Assembly: GCF_024494565.1 (NCBI RefSeq)
Contig: NZ_JANHDN010000012.1
Location: forward strand, 1 to 64,000
Origin: Halorubrum rutilum
Lineage (GTDB): Archaea; Halobacteriota; Halobacteria; Halobacteriales; Haloferacaceae
Reading direction: 5' to 3'
Length of the DNA: 64,000 nt
The translations under genes were made by a program, and so were the position numbers. Below, in pieces: positions 1 through 8,060 of the stretch. Within the stretch, counting starts at the first letter, position 1, and each line of letters opens with the position of its first letter. Below the pieces are notes generated by a model. The model was not told the origin of the DNA. It did not search any database and worked only from the letters and a program-made list of their open reading frames with translations.

Positions 1-374
1 GTGAGTCAAAACACCATTGCATGGTCTATGTGGTGTCCGGGTCAGCCAGCGACCTGGATGACACCGAACGACCACGGCTCACATCAGATTTCCGCTTACG
101 CCGGAGCGCAGGGGGCGAAATCCTCATCTTCGCGGACCTGATTGTACCCTTCGAGGGGTCATAAACCCATCGAAGCGTTCCGGGTCCAGCGAAACCGGGC
201 CGAGTTGAACGGCCCGAGTTCGCGGATGCGTTCTTCGCATTAGTCACGATGCCCGGGTCGTATTTAACCCCGTCGAACTATCGACGCCACGTCATGCGGT
301 TTCATGCCGGAGAACTGTGAACGAACCCACAGCTACGCGGTGGGAGTTCCAAAAAGATCGAACGACGTCGCCGA
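1..374. other. Intergenic stretch, no confident gene
   Basis: No convincing protein or known RNA was recognised here. On the minus strand a TATA-like box at 261-267 precedes an ATG at 240 that opens a 38-codon ORF ending at 124. Its stop overlaps the ATG (126) of a 33-codon arginine-rich ORF ending at 26. Neither looks like a typical acidic haloarchaeal protein, so the stretch could equally encode a small RNA. The plus strand has only a short ORF from base 1. Confidence 0.35.
261..267 (-). promoter_or_regulatory. TATA-like box facing leftward
   Basis: TATTTAA on the plus strand (TTAAATA on the minus) lies 24 bases before an ATG at 240, the spacing seen for leaderless haloarchaeal promoters. 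What it drives is not known. Confidence 0.35.
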
Positions 375-704
375 CTACTCCTCGTCGATGTACTCAATTC
401 CCTGCTTCGACACGTTGGCCTTCGTGATGTCGTCGAGGTCGTTGAGCCAGAAGTCGTCGTCCGCCTCGTCGACTTCGGGGGCGCTGTCCTTCCAGGCCCA
501 GCCCTCGTACTCGTGGACCTTTTTCGTCCCCTTCTCGCGGAGCCGGAGCGTGGTTCGATCCGCCTCCTCCTCGGAGGGAGCGGGGTCGAGCGTGCGAGCC
601 GCCTTGAGCGCGGCCTGACGAGGCATGTTGCCGGAGAACTCGCTCGGTTCCGATCCGTCCTCTTCCCGAAGGGCGAAGTTTCGCTTACCGTCTTCACGTA
701 CCAT
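375..704 (-). CDS. MC1-family non-histone chromosomal protein
   Basis: This 109-residue protein resembles methanogen chromosomal protein MC1, a small DNA-bending protein that compacts archaeal DNA. Family landmarks are visible in order: RNFALREEDGSE near the N-terminus, PRQAALKAA around residue 28, LRLREKGTKKVHEY in the middle, and a tryptophan pair in YEGWAWKD. The C-terminal half is far more acidic than in methanogens, as usual for a halophile. It is a single gene with its own upstream TATA box about 77 bases before the ATG, which leaves a leader of roughly 50 bases. The family assignment comes from motif recall. Confidence 0.85.
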   Translation of the reverse strand: MVREDGKRNFALREEDGSEPSEFSGNMPRQAALKAARTLDPAPSEEEADRTTLRLREKGTKKVHEYEGWAWKDSAPEVDEADDDFWLNDLDDITKANVSKQGIEYIDEE

Positions 705-780
705 GGTTTATGCTCCATGCGAACCCAGCACATAGTGTGTAATAAATATATCGGGGAAATGAAAGCTGCCCGGCAAAACA

Positions 781-788
781 TTTATATA
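781..788 (-). promoter_or_regulatory. TATA box for the MC1 gene
   Basis: TTTATATA on the plus strand reads TATATAAA on the minus strand, a strong haloarchaeal TATA box. It lies 77 bases upstream of the MC1 start codon in an A+T-rich island (about 730-790), so the message probably carries an untranslated leader. Confidence 0.5.
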
Positions 789-1030
789 CTGACTCCGCTC
801 GGGCTAGCGGTTTCGTCCGGTCAACGGGAAGTGGTTCGGGGAAGCGGGGTCAGATACGGGTCGGAACGGCCGACCGGCGCGTCGTGCGCGGGCGGACTGA
901 ATCGGAAGTGAGACGGGGCGGAGGGCGACGGAGCGGAACCGCCGCGAGACCGACCGTGGGCGGGTCGCGGGTGGGCGGGTAAACAACACTTATGTGTCTG
1001 CTATAGCGAAGTGCGACCAGTACAACCGCG

Positions 1031-1234
1031 ATGGTCCGTAAAAAGAAGCTCAGCCCCAGTGGCGCCAAGGACGACGAGGGGGAGTACCACAACGTCCACG
1101 TGAATCTCCACGAGGACGAACTCGCCGTCGCCGGCATGGAGATCGGCGACGAGGTGTTCGTTCGGGTCCGAGACGGGAAGATAATCATCCAGAAGGCCGA
1201 CTCCAACCCCGAACAGCTCGAACACGACTTCTGA
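1031..1234 (+). CDS. Small AbrB/SpoVT-like protein, conserved in haloarchaea
   Basis: A 67-residue protein with a basic N-terminus (VRKKKLSPSG) and then a segment typical of an AbrB-type swapped-hairpin fold: the hydrophobic/polar pattern VHVNLHEDELAVAGMEIGDE followed by VFVRVRDGKIIIQKAD. In this fold a 'GxxxGDxVxVxVxDGxIxI' strand-loop-strand binds DNA as a dimer, so a transcriptional role is plausible. It stands alone between the divergent MC1 gene and pyrD. No partner toxin gene is visible, so it is probably a chromosomal regulator rather than an antitoxin. Confidence 0.7.
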   Translation: MVRKKKLSPSGAKDDEGEYHNVHVNLHEDELAVAGMEIGDEVFVRVRDGKIIIQKADSNPEQLEHDF

Positions 1235-1364
1235 ATCGGGTCTCGTTTTCCGTCGTCCGCCGGACCGTCACCGCGAGCGACGGCGACGCCGCGAGGCGAC
1301 CGGACGCGCGTCGACGCCGTCCTCGGTCGGCGGATTGATGCCGACTCGCGACGAATCCGAGACG

Positions 1365-2420
1365 ATGAGCGCGTACGATCTGCTGAAGCCGGCGCTGTTC
1401 GCCCTCCCGCCGGAGACGGCACACGGGATGACGCACCGGCTGTTGCGAGGCGTACAGGGGACGGCGGTCACGGGCGCGCTGCGCGAGCGGTACGTCGTCG
1501 ACGACCCGCGACTGCGGGTCGAGGCGTTCGGGGAGACGTTCCCGAACCCGGTCGGCGTGGCCGCCGGCTTCGACAAGAACGCGGAGGTGCCGCGCGCGCT
1601 CGCGTCGCTCGGGTTCGGACACGTCGAGGTGGGGGGCGTGACGGCCGAGCGGCAGCCGGGGAACCCGCGGCCGCGGCTGTTCCGGCTCCGCGAGGACGAG
1701 GCGCTGATCAACCGGATGGGGTTCAACAACGAGGGCGCGGACGCCGTCGGAGAGCGACTCGACCGGGAGCCGCTGCCCGACGTGCCGGTCGGGATCAACG
1801 TCGGGAAGTCGAAGTCGACGCCGCTCGCCGACGCGGCGGACGATTACCTGTACACCTACGAGCGGGTCGCGGACGCGGGCGACTACTTCGTCGTCAACGT
1901 GTCGAGCCCGAACACGCCCGGGCTCCGGGAGCTGCAGAACCGCGAGGCGTTAGAGGAGATACTCGGGGGCCTCGACGACGCGGGCGCGAGCCCGCTCCTC
2001 GTGAAGCTCTCGCCGGACCTCCCGGAGCCCGCGGTCGAGGACGCGCTCGGCGTCGTCAACGACCTCGGGCTCGACGGGGTCATCGCGACCAACACCACGA
2101 CCGCCCGCCCGGAGTCGCTGGAGAGCCCGAACCGCGCCGAGCGCGGCGGCCTCTCTGGGAAGCCGATCGAAGCGCTCGCCACCGACCGGGTCCGGTTCGT
2201 CGCGGAACGCACGGATGTCCCGGTAATCGGCGTCGGGGGAGTCTCGGACGCGGCGGGGGCCTACGAGAAGATACGCGCCGGCGCCTCGCTCGTCCAGCTG
2301 TACACGGCGCTCGTCTACGAGGGGCCGGGCCTCGCGCGCGACATCAACGAGGGAGTCCTCGAACTGCTCGACCGAGACGGGTTCGACTCCGTCGACGAGG
2401 CGGTCGGCGCGGACCTGTAG
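1365..2420 (+). CDS. pyrD: Dihydroorotate dehydrogenase (quinone), class 2
   Basis: PyrD oxidises dihydroorotate to orotate in pyrimidine synthesis and passes electrons through FMN to membrane quinone. The 351-residue product starts at MSAYDLLKPALFALPPETAH, an amphipathic N-terminal helix that marks class 2 enzymes. Further landmarks are NPVGVAAGFDKN, GHVEVGGVT, RMGFNNEGAD, VVNVSSPNTPGL (with the catalytic serine) and IGVGGVSDAAGAYEKI near the FMN phosphate. Earlier in-frame starts (TTG 1335, ATG 1338) would add only a short unrelated tail, so ATG 1365 is preferred. The valS gene faces it from the other strand, 23 bases away, in convergent orientation. Confidence 0.93.
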   Translation: MSAYDLLKPALFALPPETAHGMTHRLLRGVQGTAVTGALRERYVVDDPRLRVEAFGETFPNPVGVAAGFDKNAEVPRALASLGFGHVEVGGVTAERQPGNPRPRLFRLREDEALINRMGFNNEGADAVGERLDREPLPDVPVGINVGKSKSTPLADAADDYLYTYERVADAGDYFVVNVSSPNTPGLRELQNREALEEILGGLDDAGASPLLVKLSPDLPEPAVEDALGVVNDLGLDGVIATNTTTARPESLESPNRAERGGLSGKPIEALATDRVRFVAERTDVPVIGVGGVSDAAGAYEKIRAGASLVQLYTALVYEGPGLARDINEGVLELLDRDGFDSVDEAVGADL

Positions 2421-2443
2421 GAGAGAGGGGGAGCCGATCCGAC

Positions 2444-5128
2444 CTACGCCTCGTCGCGGACGATGACGACGACGTCGTCGGCTTCGAGCAGCTCGCCGTC
2501 GCCCCGGTACCGCCGCTCCTCCTCGATCGAGAACTCGTCGCCGACGAGCGTGACGCCGGCCGCGCGAAGCTCGTCGCCGTTGATCTCGTACTCCTCGCGC
2601 GCGATGGCGGCCTCGATGTCGCCGACCCGATCCCCGTACTTCGGGCCGATCGTCGCGTAGTCGAGGTCGATCCCGGTGACCACCGTCTCGACCGGCGCGT
2701 CGGCGTCGGGGTGGACCGCGAGGTCGGCGACGTGCATCACGCCCGTGATGTCGTCCTCGAACCCGCGGACGTCGGCGTACACCTCGACGGCGTCGAGCTC
2801 GGCGTTCAGCGGGAGCTGGTTCTCGCTCTTGTGCTTCCGGAGCGCGCCGACGACCGCGGTGGCGGCGGCGCCGGCCTCCCGGTCCGCCTCCAGCCCGAGC
2901 GGCTCGGGCCAGTCGGCGAGGTGGACCGAGTCGCTCGCGCCGTCGGAGACCGCGGCGTCGACCGCGTCGGGGTCGGTCGCGCCGTCGGCGTACATGTCGT
3001 GCCAGAGCTCTTCCGTCACGTGCGCGAGCAGGGGCGCGAACAGCTTCAGGAACCGGCGGTGCGCCGTCCGGAGCGTGTACGCCGCGGCGTCGTCGTCGCG
3101 CTGCTTGGCGATCTCGAGGTAGTCGTCACAGAACGTGTTCCAGAAGAAGCTCCGGAGCTCGTCGCGGGCCTTCGAGAACGCGCGGTCCTCGAACAGCCCG
3201 GTGAGCCGCTCGACCCGCTCGTCGAGCTCGGCGAGCAGCCAGCGGTCGAGCTCGCGGAGCTCCCCCTCGTCGGGCTCGTCCGGGTACGGCTCCGGGGCCA
3301 GCGACTCCACGAGCTTCGAGGCGTTCCAGAGCTTGCGGATCAGCTTCTCGCCCGCGCGGAGGTCCTTCTCCTTGAACGGGAAGTCGTCGCCGACGGCGGT
3401 GCCGGCCGCCCAGTAGCGCGTGGCGTCGACCGGGAACTCCGCCAGCACCTCCTCGGGCTCGACGACGTTACCCACCGACTTGGACATCTTCTCCCGGTTC
3501 TCGTCGAGGACGTGCCCGTTGATCATCGCCTCCTCGAACGGGACCTCGCCGGTGTGCTCGTAGCACTTGACGAGCGTGTGGAACAGCCAGAAGCTGATGA
3601 TGTCGTGGCCCTGCGGCCGGAGGTCGAACCGGTACAGCTCCGGATGCTCCATCGTGAACTCCCCGGCCTCCGCGTCCCAGTCCCAGCCGGCGTTGATGAG
3701 CGGGGTGAGGCTGGAGGTGGCCCACGTGTCGAGCACGTCGTCCTCGGGCTCGAACTCCTCGTGCCCGCACGCGGGACACGCGTCGACCGGCGGGTCGTCG
3801 GAGAGGGGGTCGACGGGGAGGTCGGCCTTCTCGGCGATGACCTCCTCGCCGCAGTCCTCGCAGTACCACACCGGGAACGGGATGCCCGAGGAGCGCTGGC
3901 GGGAGATGAGCCAGTCCCACTGGAGCCCCTCGACCCAGTGCTCGTACCGGGTGAACATCTTCTCGGGCGACCACTCCATCTCCCGGCCGACCTCGAGGTA
4001 CTCGTCCGCCTTGTCGAGCATCTCGATGTACCACTGCTCGGTGACGAGGAACTCGACGCTCGTCCCGCAGCGCTCGTGGACGTTGACGGCGTGGGAGATG
4101 TCGCGGCGGTCGAGCAGCGCGCCGGCCTCGTCGAGGTCCTCGACGATGGCCTCGCCGGCCTCGTCGGCGTGCATCCCCTCGTACCCCTCGGCGACGTCGG
4201 TCATGTGCCCGGACTCGTCGATGGCGACGCGGAGGTCCAGGTCGTGGACCTGGTACCACTCGATGTCGTTTTTGTCGCCGAACGTACAGCACATCACGAT
4301 CCCGGAGCCCGTCTCCCTGTCGACGCGCTCGTCGGCGATGATCGGAACCTCGTGACCGAACAGCGGGACCTCGGCGGACTCGCCGACGAGACCCTGGTTC
4401 TCGTCGTCGTCGGGGTGGACGAAGACGGCGACGCAGGCCGGGAGGAGTTCGGGCCGCGTCGTCGAGATCGTGAAGGTCTCGGCGGCGCCGTCGGCGTCCT
4501 CCGCGTCGCCGTCCGCGACCGTGAACGCGATGTCGTTGAAGTGGCTGGCCTGCTCGTCGTCCTCCGTCTCGACCTGCGAGATGGCGGTCTCGCACTCGGG
4601 ACACCAGATCGCGGGCGCCTTCTCGCGGTACTCGCGGCCCTGCTCGTAGAGGTCGACGAACGACAGCTGGGAGACGCGCTGGACGCGCGGCTCGATCGTC
4701 TGGTACGTCTGGTTCCAGTCGACGGAGACGCCGAGCGACTGGACGTTCTCGGTGAACTGCTCCTCGTACTGCGCGCAGACCTCCCGGCACTTCGCCTGGA
4801 ACTCGCGGCGCTCGAAGTCTTGGTGCCGGATGTCGAGCTCGTCTTCGGTGAGCCGCTCGGAGGCGATCCCGTTGTCGTCGTAGCCGAACGGGAAGAACGT
4901 CGCGCCGCCGTTCATGCGCTCGAAGCGCGCGACGAAGTCCTGGAGGGTGAACCCGTACAGGTGGCCCATGTGGAGGCTCCCCGATACCGTCGGCGGGGGC
5001 GTGTCGATGGAGAAGACGGTGTTCGGATCGACCGGGTCGTCGTCGGGGTAGGCGTACGTCTCCTCGTCGACCCATCGCCGCTGCCACCGCGGCTCGACGG
5101 TGTCGGGGTCGTACTCACCACTGGGCAT
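2444..5128 (-). CDS. valS: Valyl-tRNA synthetase
   Basis: A class Ia synthetase of 894 residues that charges tRNA-Val. The HIGH signature is HMGH at residues 53-56 and the KMSKS signature is intact (KMSKSVGN). Two cysteine-rich zinc-binding insertions are visible: CPECETAISQ near the start of the editing domain, and the CEDC...CPACG pair. The editing domain follows the TTRPELLPACVAVFVHPDD segment. The reading frame stays open about 100 codons further upstream, but that part is arginine/proline-rich and unlike the family. The ATG at 5128 (MPSGEYDPDTVEPRWQ) matches the usual start. A very long antisense ORF opposite this gene is a composition artefact. Confidence 0.96.
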   Translation of the reverse strand: MPSGEYDPDTVEPRWQRRWVDEETYAYPDDDPVDPNTVFSIDTPPPTVSGSLHMGHLYGFTLQDFVARFERMNGGATFFPFGYDDNGIASERLTEDELDIRHQDFERREFQAKCREVCAQYEEQFTENVQSLGVSVDWNQTYQTIEPRVQRVSQLSFVDLYEQGREYREKAPAIWCPECETAISQVETEDDEQASHFNDIAFTVADGDAEDADGAAETFTISTTRPELLPACVAVFVHPDDDENQGLVGESAEVPLFGHEVPIIADERVDRETGSGIVMCCTFGDKNDIEWYQVHDLDLRVAIDESGHMTDVAEGYEGMHADEAGEAIVEDLDEAGALLDRRDISHAVNVHERCGTSVEFLVTEQWYIEMLDKADEYLEVGREMEWSPEKMFTRYEHWVEGLQWDWLISRQRSSGIPFPVWYCEDCGEEVIAEKADLPVDPLSDDPPVDACPACGHEEFEPEDDVLDTWATSSLTPLINAGWDWDAEAGEFTMEHPELYRFDLRPQGHDIISFWLFHTLVKCYEHTGEVPFEEAMINGHVLDENREKMSKSVGNVVEPEEVLAEFPVDATRYWAAGTAVGDDFPFKEKDLRAGEKLIRKLWNASKLVESLAPEPYPDEPDEGELRELDRWLLAELDERVERLTGLFEDRAFSKARDELRSFFWNTFCDDYLEIAKQRDDDAAAYTLRTAHRRFLKLFAPLLAHVTEELWHDMYADGATDPDAVDAAVSDGASDSVHLADWPEPLGLEADREAGAAATAVVGALRKHKSENQLPLNAELDAVEVYADVRGFEDDITGVMHVADLAVHPDADAPVETVVTGIDLDYATIGPKYGDRVGDIEAAIAREEYEINGDELRAAGVTLVGDEFSIEEERRYRGDGELLEADDVVVIVRDEA

Positions 5129-5258
5129 TTCACGCTCACGTTCCGCCGGTTCCCCCTTAACGGACTCGGTTGTGGGGGAGGGGTCGGGGCGGTCGGGCGG
5201 AGGGAGGTCGAGGAGGTCGGGTGGAAGGAAGCGGGCGGTCGGGGGTCGCCGAGCCCGG

Positions 5259-5513
5259 TCAGACCGTGTCGTCCGGGTCGTGTTCGGCCGCCATCCGCGA
5301 CGCCTCGGACGCGAACCGCTCGACCTCGTCGGCCGGGCTCTCCCCGAGCGCGCTCTCGTCGACCTCGCGGCCGGCGGTGATCCCGTCGCCCGTGACGAGC
5401 CGCTGTTCGGCCAGCTCCTTCGTGTGCATCCGCTCACCGTCCTCGGTGGCGTAGGTGAGCCGCACGAGCCCCTTCGAGTCGAACTGCCGATCGACGAGCC
5501 AGACCGTGGTCAT
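5259..5513 (-). CDS. Conserved haloarchaeal protein, function unknown
   Basis: An 84-residue acidic protein, MTTVWLVDRQFDSKGLVRLT at the start, with no membrane segment and no cysteine. The first half predicts beta strands (VWLVDRQF, VRLTYAT). The second half is charged and probably helical (DEVERFASEASRMAAEH). It sits upstream of valS in the same direction, about 130 bases away, and could share its transcript. I recognise no functional domain. Acidic composition and codon use like its neighbours support a real gene. Confidence 0.65.
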   Translation of the reverse strand: MTTVWLVDRQFDSKGLVRLTYATEDGERMHTKELAEQRLVTGDGITAGREVDESALGESPADEVERFASEASRMAAEHDPDDTV

Positions 5514-5596
5514 ACGCGGTGATGGGCGCCTGCGACGCTTAAAAAGGACGGTCGGGCTGTGGGAGATCGGGGGAAGAGGTCAGTTCCGGAGGGCGG

Positions 5597-5853
5597 TTGC
5601 GGTGGTGCGTGCCGACGAGTGCCCGAAGGGCACGAGTCGCACGCGCGAGGGAGTCGGTGGTCCGAAGCGAAGCGAAGGACTACCGACGAGGCTGGGGAGG
5701 CGTGAGGTGCGGGGCGGTCGCGGTGGGGGGCGGGACTCAAAGCGGCAGCCGGGGGAAGTTCGGAGGCGACCCAAGCACCGCGGCGAAGGAGCGGAGCGAC
5801 TGAGCGAGGCGCGCAGCGAGCGTCCGAACTTCCCCCGGCTGGGGCTTTGGAGG
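5597..5853 (-). repeat. Structured dispersed element, copy 1
   Basis: First of six copies, reading leftward. It begins at 5853 with CCTCCAAAGCCCCAG. The two arms of its main stem are 5823-5841 and 5745-5763, nineteen bases each and perfectly complementary (minus-strand arm CAGCCGGGGGAAGTTCGGA). The constant block after the second arm carries one change (GCTGCCGCTTTGAG instead of GCTGCCCCTTTGAG). A second hairpin follows the CCTCCCCAGCCTCG block, and the terminal hairpin contains CGTGCCC/GGGCACG. No TATA box is seen upstream. It lies between the 84-residue protein gene and the ferredoxin gene. Confidence 0.85.
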
Positions 5854-5948
5854 CGGTTATCGGTGATCGACCGTCGGGTCCGAGCCGACTGGATCCTCAC
5901 ACGCCTCCCGTCGCCACGGCTTTGTACCGTCTCACCTAACCGAGAGGC

Positions 5949-6191
5949 ATGTACGTCGAGTTCGACCGCGACACCTGCGTGGGGATGTTCCAGTGCGTCG
6001 CCGAGTGGGACGCCTTCGAGAAGAACCTGAACGACGGGAAGGCCGACTTGGCGGGAAGCACCGAGGAGGACGAGGACCTGTTCGTCGTGGAGGTGCCCGA
6101 CGGCGAGGAGTTCGACGCGAAGTTCGCGGCGCGGGTCTGCCCGGTCGACGCTATCGAGGTGTACGACGACGACGGCGAGCAGGTGGTCTAA
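5949..6191 (+). CDS. Ferredoxin, probably single-cluster [3Fe-4S]/[4Fe-4S] type
   Basis: An 80-residue electron carrier. Cysteines at 10 and 16 (CVGMFQC) and at 64 in CPVDAI match the Cys-x5-Cys ... Cys-Pro pattern of one-cluster [3Fe-4S] ferredoxins that serve as cytochrome P450 partners in actinobacteria. It is not the plant-type 2Fe-2S ferredoxin that dominates haloarchaeal metabolism. The acidic middle segment (STEEDEDLFVVEVPDGEEFD) is a halophilic insertion. It is a lone gene bracketed by two outward-reading copies of the dispersed element. Its partner is unknown, and the P450 encoded at 37611-39005 is a candidate by inference only. Confidence 0.8.
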   Translation: MYVEFDRDTCVGMFQCVAEWDAFEKNLNDGKADLAGSTEEDEDLFVVEVPDGEEFDAKFAARVCPVDAIEVYDDDGEQVV

Positions 6192-6233
6192 CGGGACTTG
6201 GTGATGACGACCTTTGAAATTCCAGCCGCCCAG

Positions 6234-6240
6234 TTATAAA
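6234..6240 (+). promoter_or_regulatory. TATA box ahead of element copy 2
   Basis: TTATAAA begins exactly 34 bases before the first CCTCCAAAG of copy 2. The same spacing is found before copies 4 and 6, and transcription would start a few bases before CCTCCAAAG. Confidence 0.5.
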
Positions 6241-6267
6241 CTAATGTCGCCGGATCGACGGCGAACT

Positions 6268-6625
6268 CCTCCAAAGCCCCAGTCGCTCGGTTGTACGTGT
6301 CCAGCTACTCCACGGTAAACCCCTCCAAAGCCCCAGTCGCTCGGTTGTACGTGTCCAGCTACTCCACGGTAAACCCCTCCAAAGCCCCAGTCGCGACGGC
6401 TCGCGCACCTCGTTGCGCTCCTCACTCGGTCGCTATCGCTCCCTCGCTGCGGTGCTTACGTCGGTGTGCTTCGCCCTCGCGACTGCCCCTTTGAGTCCCG
6501 CACCGCATGGCAACCGCGCCTCACGCCTCCCCAGCCTCGTCGGCCACTCTCCGCGTCGCTCCGAGTGGCCGACTCCCTCGCGCGTGCGACTCGTGCCCTT
6601 CGGGCACTCGTCGGCACGCGCCACG
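6268..6625 (+). repeat. Structured dispersed element, copy 2, with tandem 54-bp head modules
   Basis: The head module, starting CCTCCAAAGCCCCAGTCGC, occurs as two identical 54-bp units at 6268 and 6322. The body then begins at 6376. Its main stem is short: CAGTCGCGA near 6388 pairs with TCGCGACTG just before the CCCCTTTGAGTCCC block. The second hairpin has arms GTCGGCCACTC and GAGTGGCCGAC. The terminal hairpin has nested arms GCGCGTGC/GCACGCGC around CGTGCCC/GGGCACTCG. Between the ferredoxin gene and hemB there is nothing else. Confidence 0.85.
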
Positions 6626-6666
6626 GTGACTGAGTAGCGAGAGCGTCGGTCTCCACCGGCTCCTAC

Positions 6667-7647
6667 TTATAACCGCTCGGCCAGGTCCTCAGCGAAGTAC
6701 GTGACGATCAGGTCCGCGCCCGCGCGCTTGAGCGACAGCAGCGACTCGTGAGCGGTCTCTTCGAGGTCGAGCCATCCCTTCTCCGCGGCCGCGTGCAGCA
6801 TCGCGTACTCGCCGGAGACGTTGTACGCGGCCACCGGGCGGTCGAACTCGCGCCGGACGTCGGCGACGACGTCGAGGTAGGGGAGGCCGGGCTTCACCAT
6901 CAGCACGTCCGCGCCCTCCTCGGCGTCGATCCGGGCCTCGCGGAGCGCCTCGCGCCGGTTGGCCGGGTCCATCTGGTAGTGGCGGCGGTCGCCGAAGGCG
7001 GGCGCGCCGTCGGCCGCGTCGCGGAAGGGGCCGTAGAAGGCGGACTCGTACTTGACGGCGTAGCTCAGCAGCGCCACGTCCTCGTGGCCGGCCGCGTCGA
7101 GCGCCTCGCGGATCGCCCGGACCTGCCCGTCCGTCATCGCCGAGGGCGCGACCATGTCCGCGCCCGCGTCGGCCTGCGAGATGGCGGTCTCCGCGAGCAG
7201 CTCCAGCGTCTCGTCGTTTTTGACGGTGAGCGTCGGGTCGGTCTCCGCCGACTCCTCGATCACGCCGCAGTGGCCGTGGTCGGTATACTCGCAGAGGCAG
7301 ACGTCGCCGATCACGTAGGCGTCGGTCTCGGCGGAGATCCGGCGGATCGCGCGCTGTATCACGCCGTCGTCGGCGTACGCCCGCGACCCCTCGGGGTCCT
7401 TCGACTCGGGGATCCCGAAGAGGATCACCGCCTCGACGCCGGTCTCGCGGACCTCCTCGACGCGGTCGACGGCCTCGTGCACGGGGACGCGCTCGTGGCC
7501 CGGCATCGTCTCGATCGGGACGCGCTCGTCGGTCGTCGCGTCGACGAAGACGGGCGCGACGAGGTCCGACGCCGACAGCGAGGTCTCGCTGACGAGGGGG
7601 CGGACGCCGTCGGTCCGGAGCCGCCGCGGCCGGTCGGTGGGGTGCAT
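6667..7647 (-). CDS. hemB: Delta-aminolevulinic acid dehydratase (porphobilinogen synthase)
   Basis: HemB condenses two 5-aminolevulinate molecules to porphobilinogen, the first common step toward haem, sirohaem and cobalamin. The 326-residue product has the metal-binding cysteine cluster ([14 protein letters not shown]), the first active-site lysine in [14 protein letters not shown] and the Schiff-base lysine in [15 protein letters not shown]. The N-terminal [17 protein letters not shown] is the expected family start. No other haem gene adjoins it. The upstream side carries a 30-bp tandem repeat that would sit in its promoter or leader. Confidence 0.96.
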   Translation of the reverse strand: MHPTDRPRRLRTDGVRPLVSETSLSASDLVAPVFVDATTDERVPIETMPGHERVPVHEAVDRVEEVRETGVEAVILFGIPESKDPEGSRAYADDGVIQRAIRRISAETDAYVIGDVCLCEYTDHGHCGVIEESAETDPTLTVKNDETLELLAETAISQADAGADMVAPSAMTDGQVRAIREALDAAGHEDVALLSYAVKYESAFYGPFRDAADGAPAFGDRRHYQMDPANRREALREARIDAEEGADVLMVKPGLPYLDVVADVRREFDRPVAAYNVSGEYAMLHAAAEKGWLDLEETAHESLLSLKRAGADLIVTYFAEDLAERL

Positions 7648-7720
7648 ACCGGGGCGTTGGCTCCGGGCGGTCTTTTATGATCCGTCCGCGGCGAACCGAT
7701 TCCGAAGCGAGAGGAGACGC

Positions 7721-7851
7721 GAGGAAGGCGCGGGGACTGGGAAGGAACACGGAGGAGGCGCAGGGACTGGGAAGGAACACGGAGGAGGCGCAGGGACTGG
7801 GAAGGAACATGGAGGAGGCGCAGGAACTGGGAAGGAACACGGAGGAGGCGC
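7721..7851. repeat. 30-bp tandem repeat, four units plus a partial one
   Basis: The unit beginning GAAGGAACACGGAGGAGGCG recurs at 7741, 7771, 7801 and 7831 with one or two base differences. A degenerate partial unit covers 7721-7740. There are no spacers between units, so this is a minisatellite and not a CRISPR. It fills the gap between the small zinc protein gene and hemB, both transcribed leftward. Confidence 0.9.
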
Positions 7852-7870
7852 GGGTGCCGAGGGCGAACCC

Positions 7871-8035
7871 CTACTCCGACGACTCGACGTCGATCCGGTC
7901 GCGGAGCGACGCGAGCTCGTCCGACTCGGCGAGCTCCTCGACGCGCTGCTTGAAGTGCGCCTCGCAGAGACCGACGACCACGCCGCTCTGCTCGGCCTCG
8001 TACGTGGCCTCCCGCTCGCAGTAGTGACACCGCAT
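7871..8035 (-). CDS. Small zinc-finger protein, 54 residues
   Basis: MRCHYCEREATYEAEQSGVV opens with a CxxC pair at residues 3 and 6. A second metal-site half, GLCEAHFKQR, gives CxxH about 18 residues later, and an acidic helical tail ends in VESSE. This is the layout of the small haloarchaeal zinc-finger 'micro-proteins', which often act in regulation. The ATG at 8035 is the only sensible start. It lies between hemB and the PHP-domain gene in the same direction. The function is not known. Confidence 0.75.
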   Translation of the reverse strand: MRCHYCEREATYEAEQSGVVVGLCEAHFKQRVEELAESDELASLRDRIDVESSE

Positions 8036-8060
8036 GGTCGGTACTCTCTCGGCAGCGGGC

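Noticed and set aside
2711..5380. 889-codon open frame antisense to valS
   Set aside because: Composition artefact of G+C-rich coding DNA: low-complexity L/V/R/D sequence without domains, opposite a complete valS gene.
5597..6625. Insertion sequence flanking the ferredoxin gene
   Set aside because: No transposase ORF or terminal inverted repeats were found in any element copy; mobility remains only a hypothesis.
6748..7680. Long frames opposite hemB and in the 30-bp repeat (for example repeated MFLPSPCAS)
   Set aside because: They are shadows of hemB or translations of the minisatellite; no family features and no promoter.
7721..7851. CRISPR array
   Set aside because: Units follow one another directly with no unique spacers, and no cas genes are in the window.
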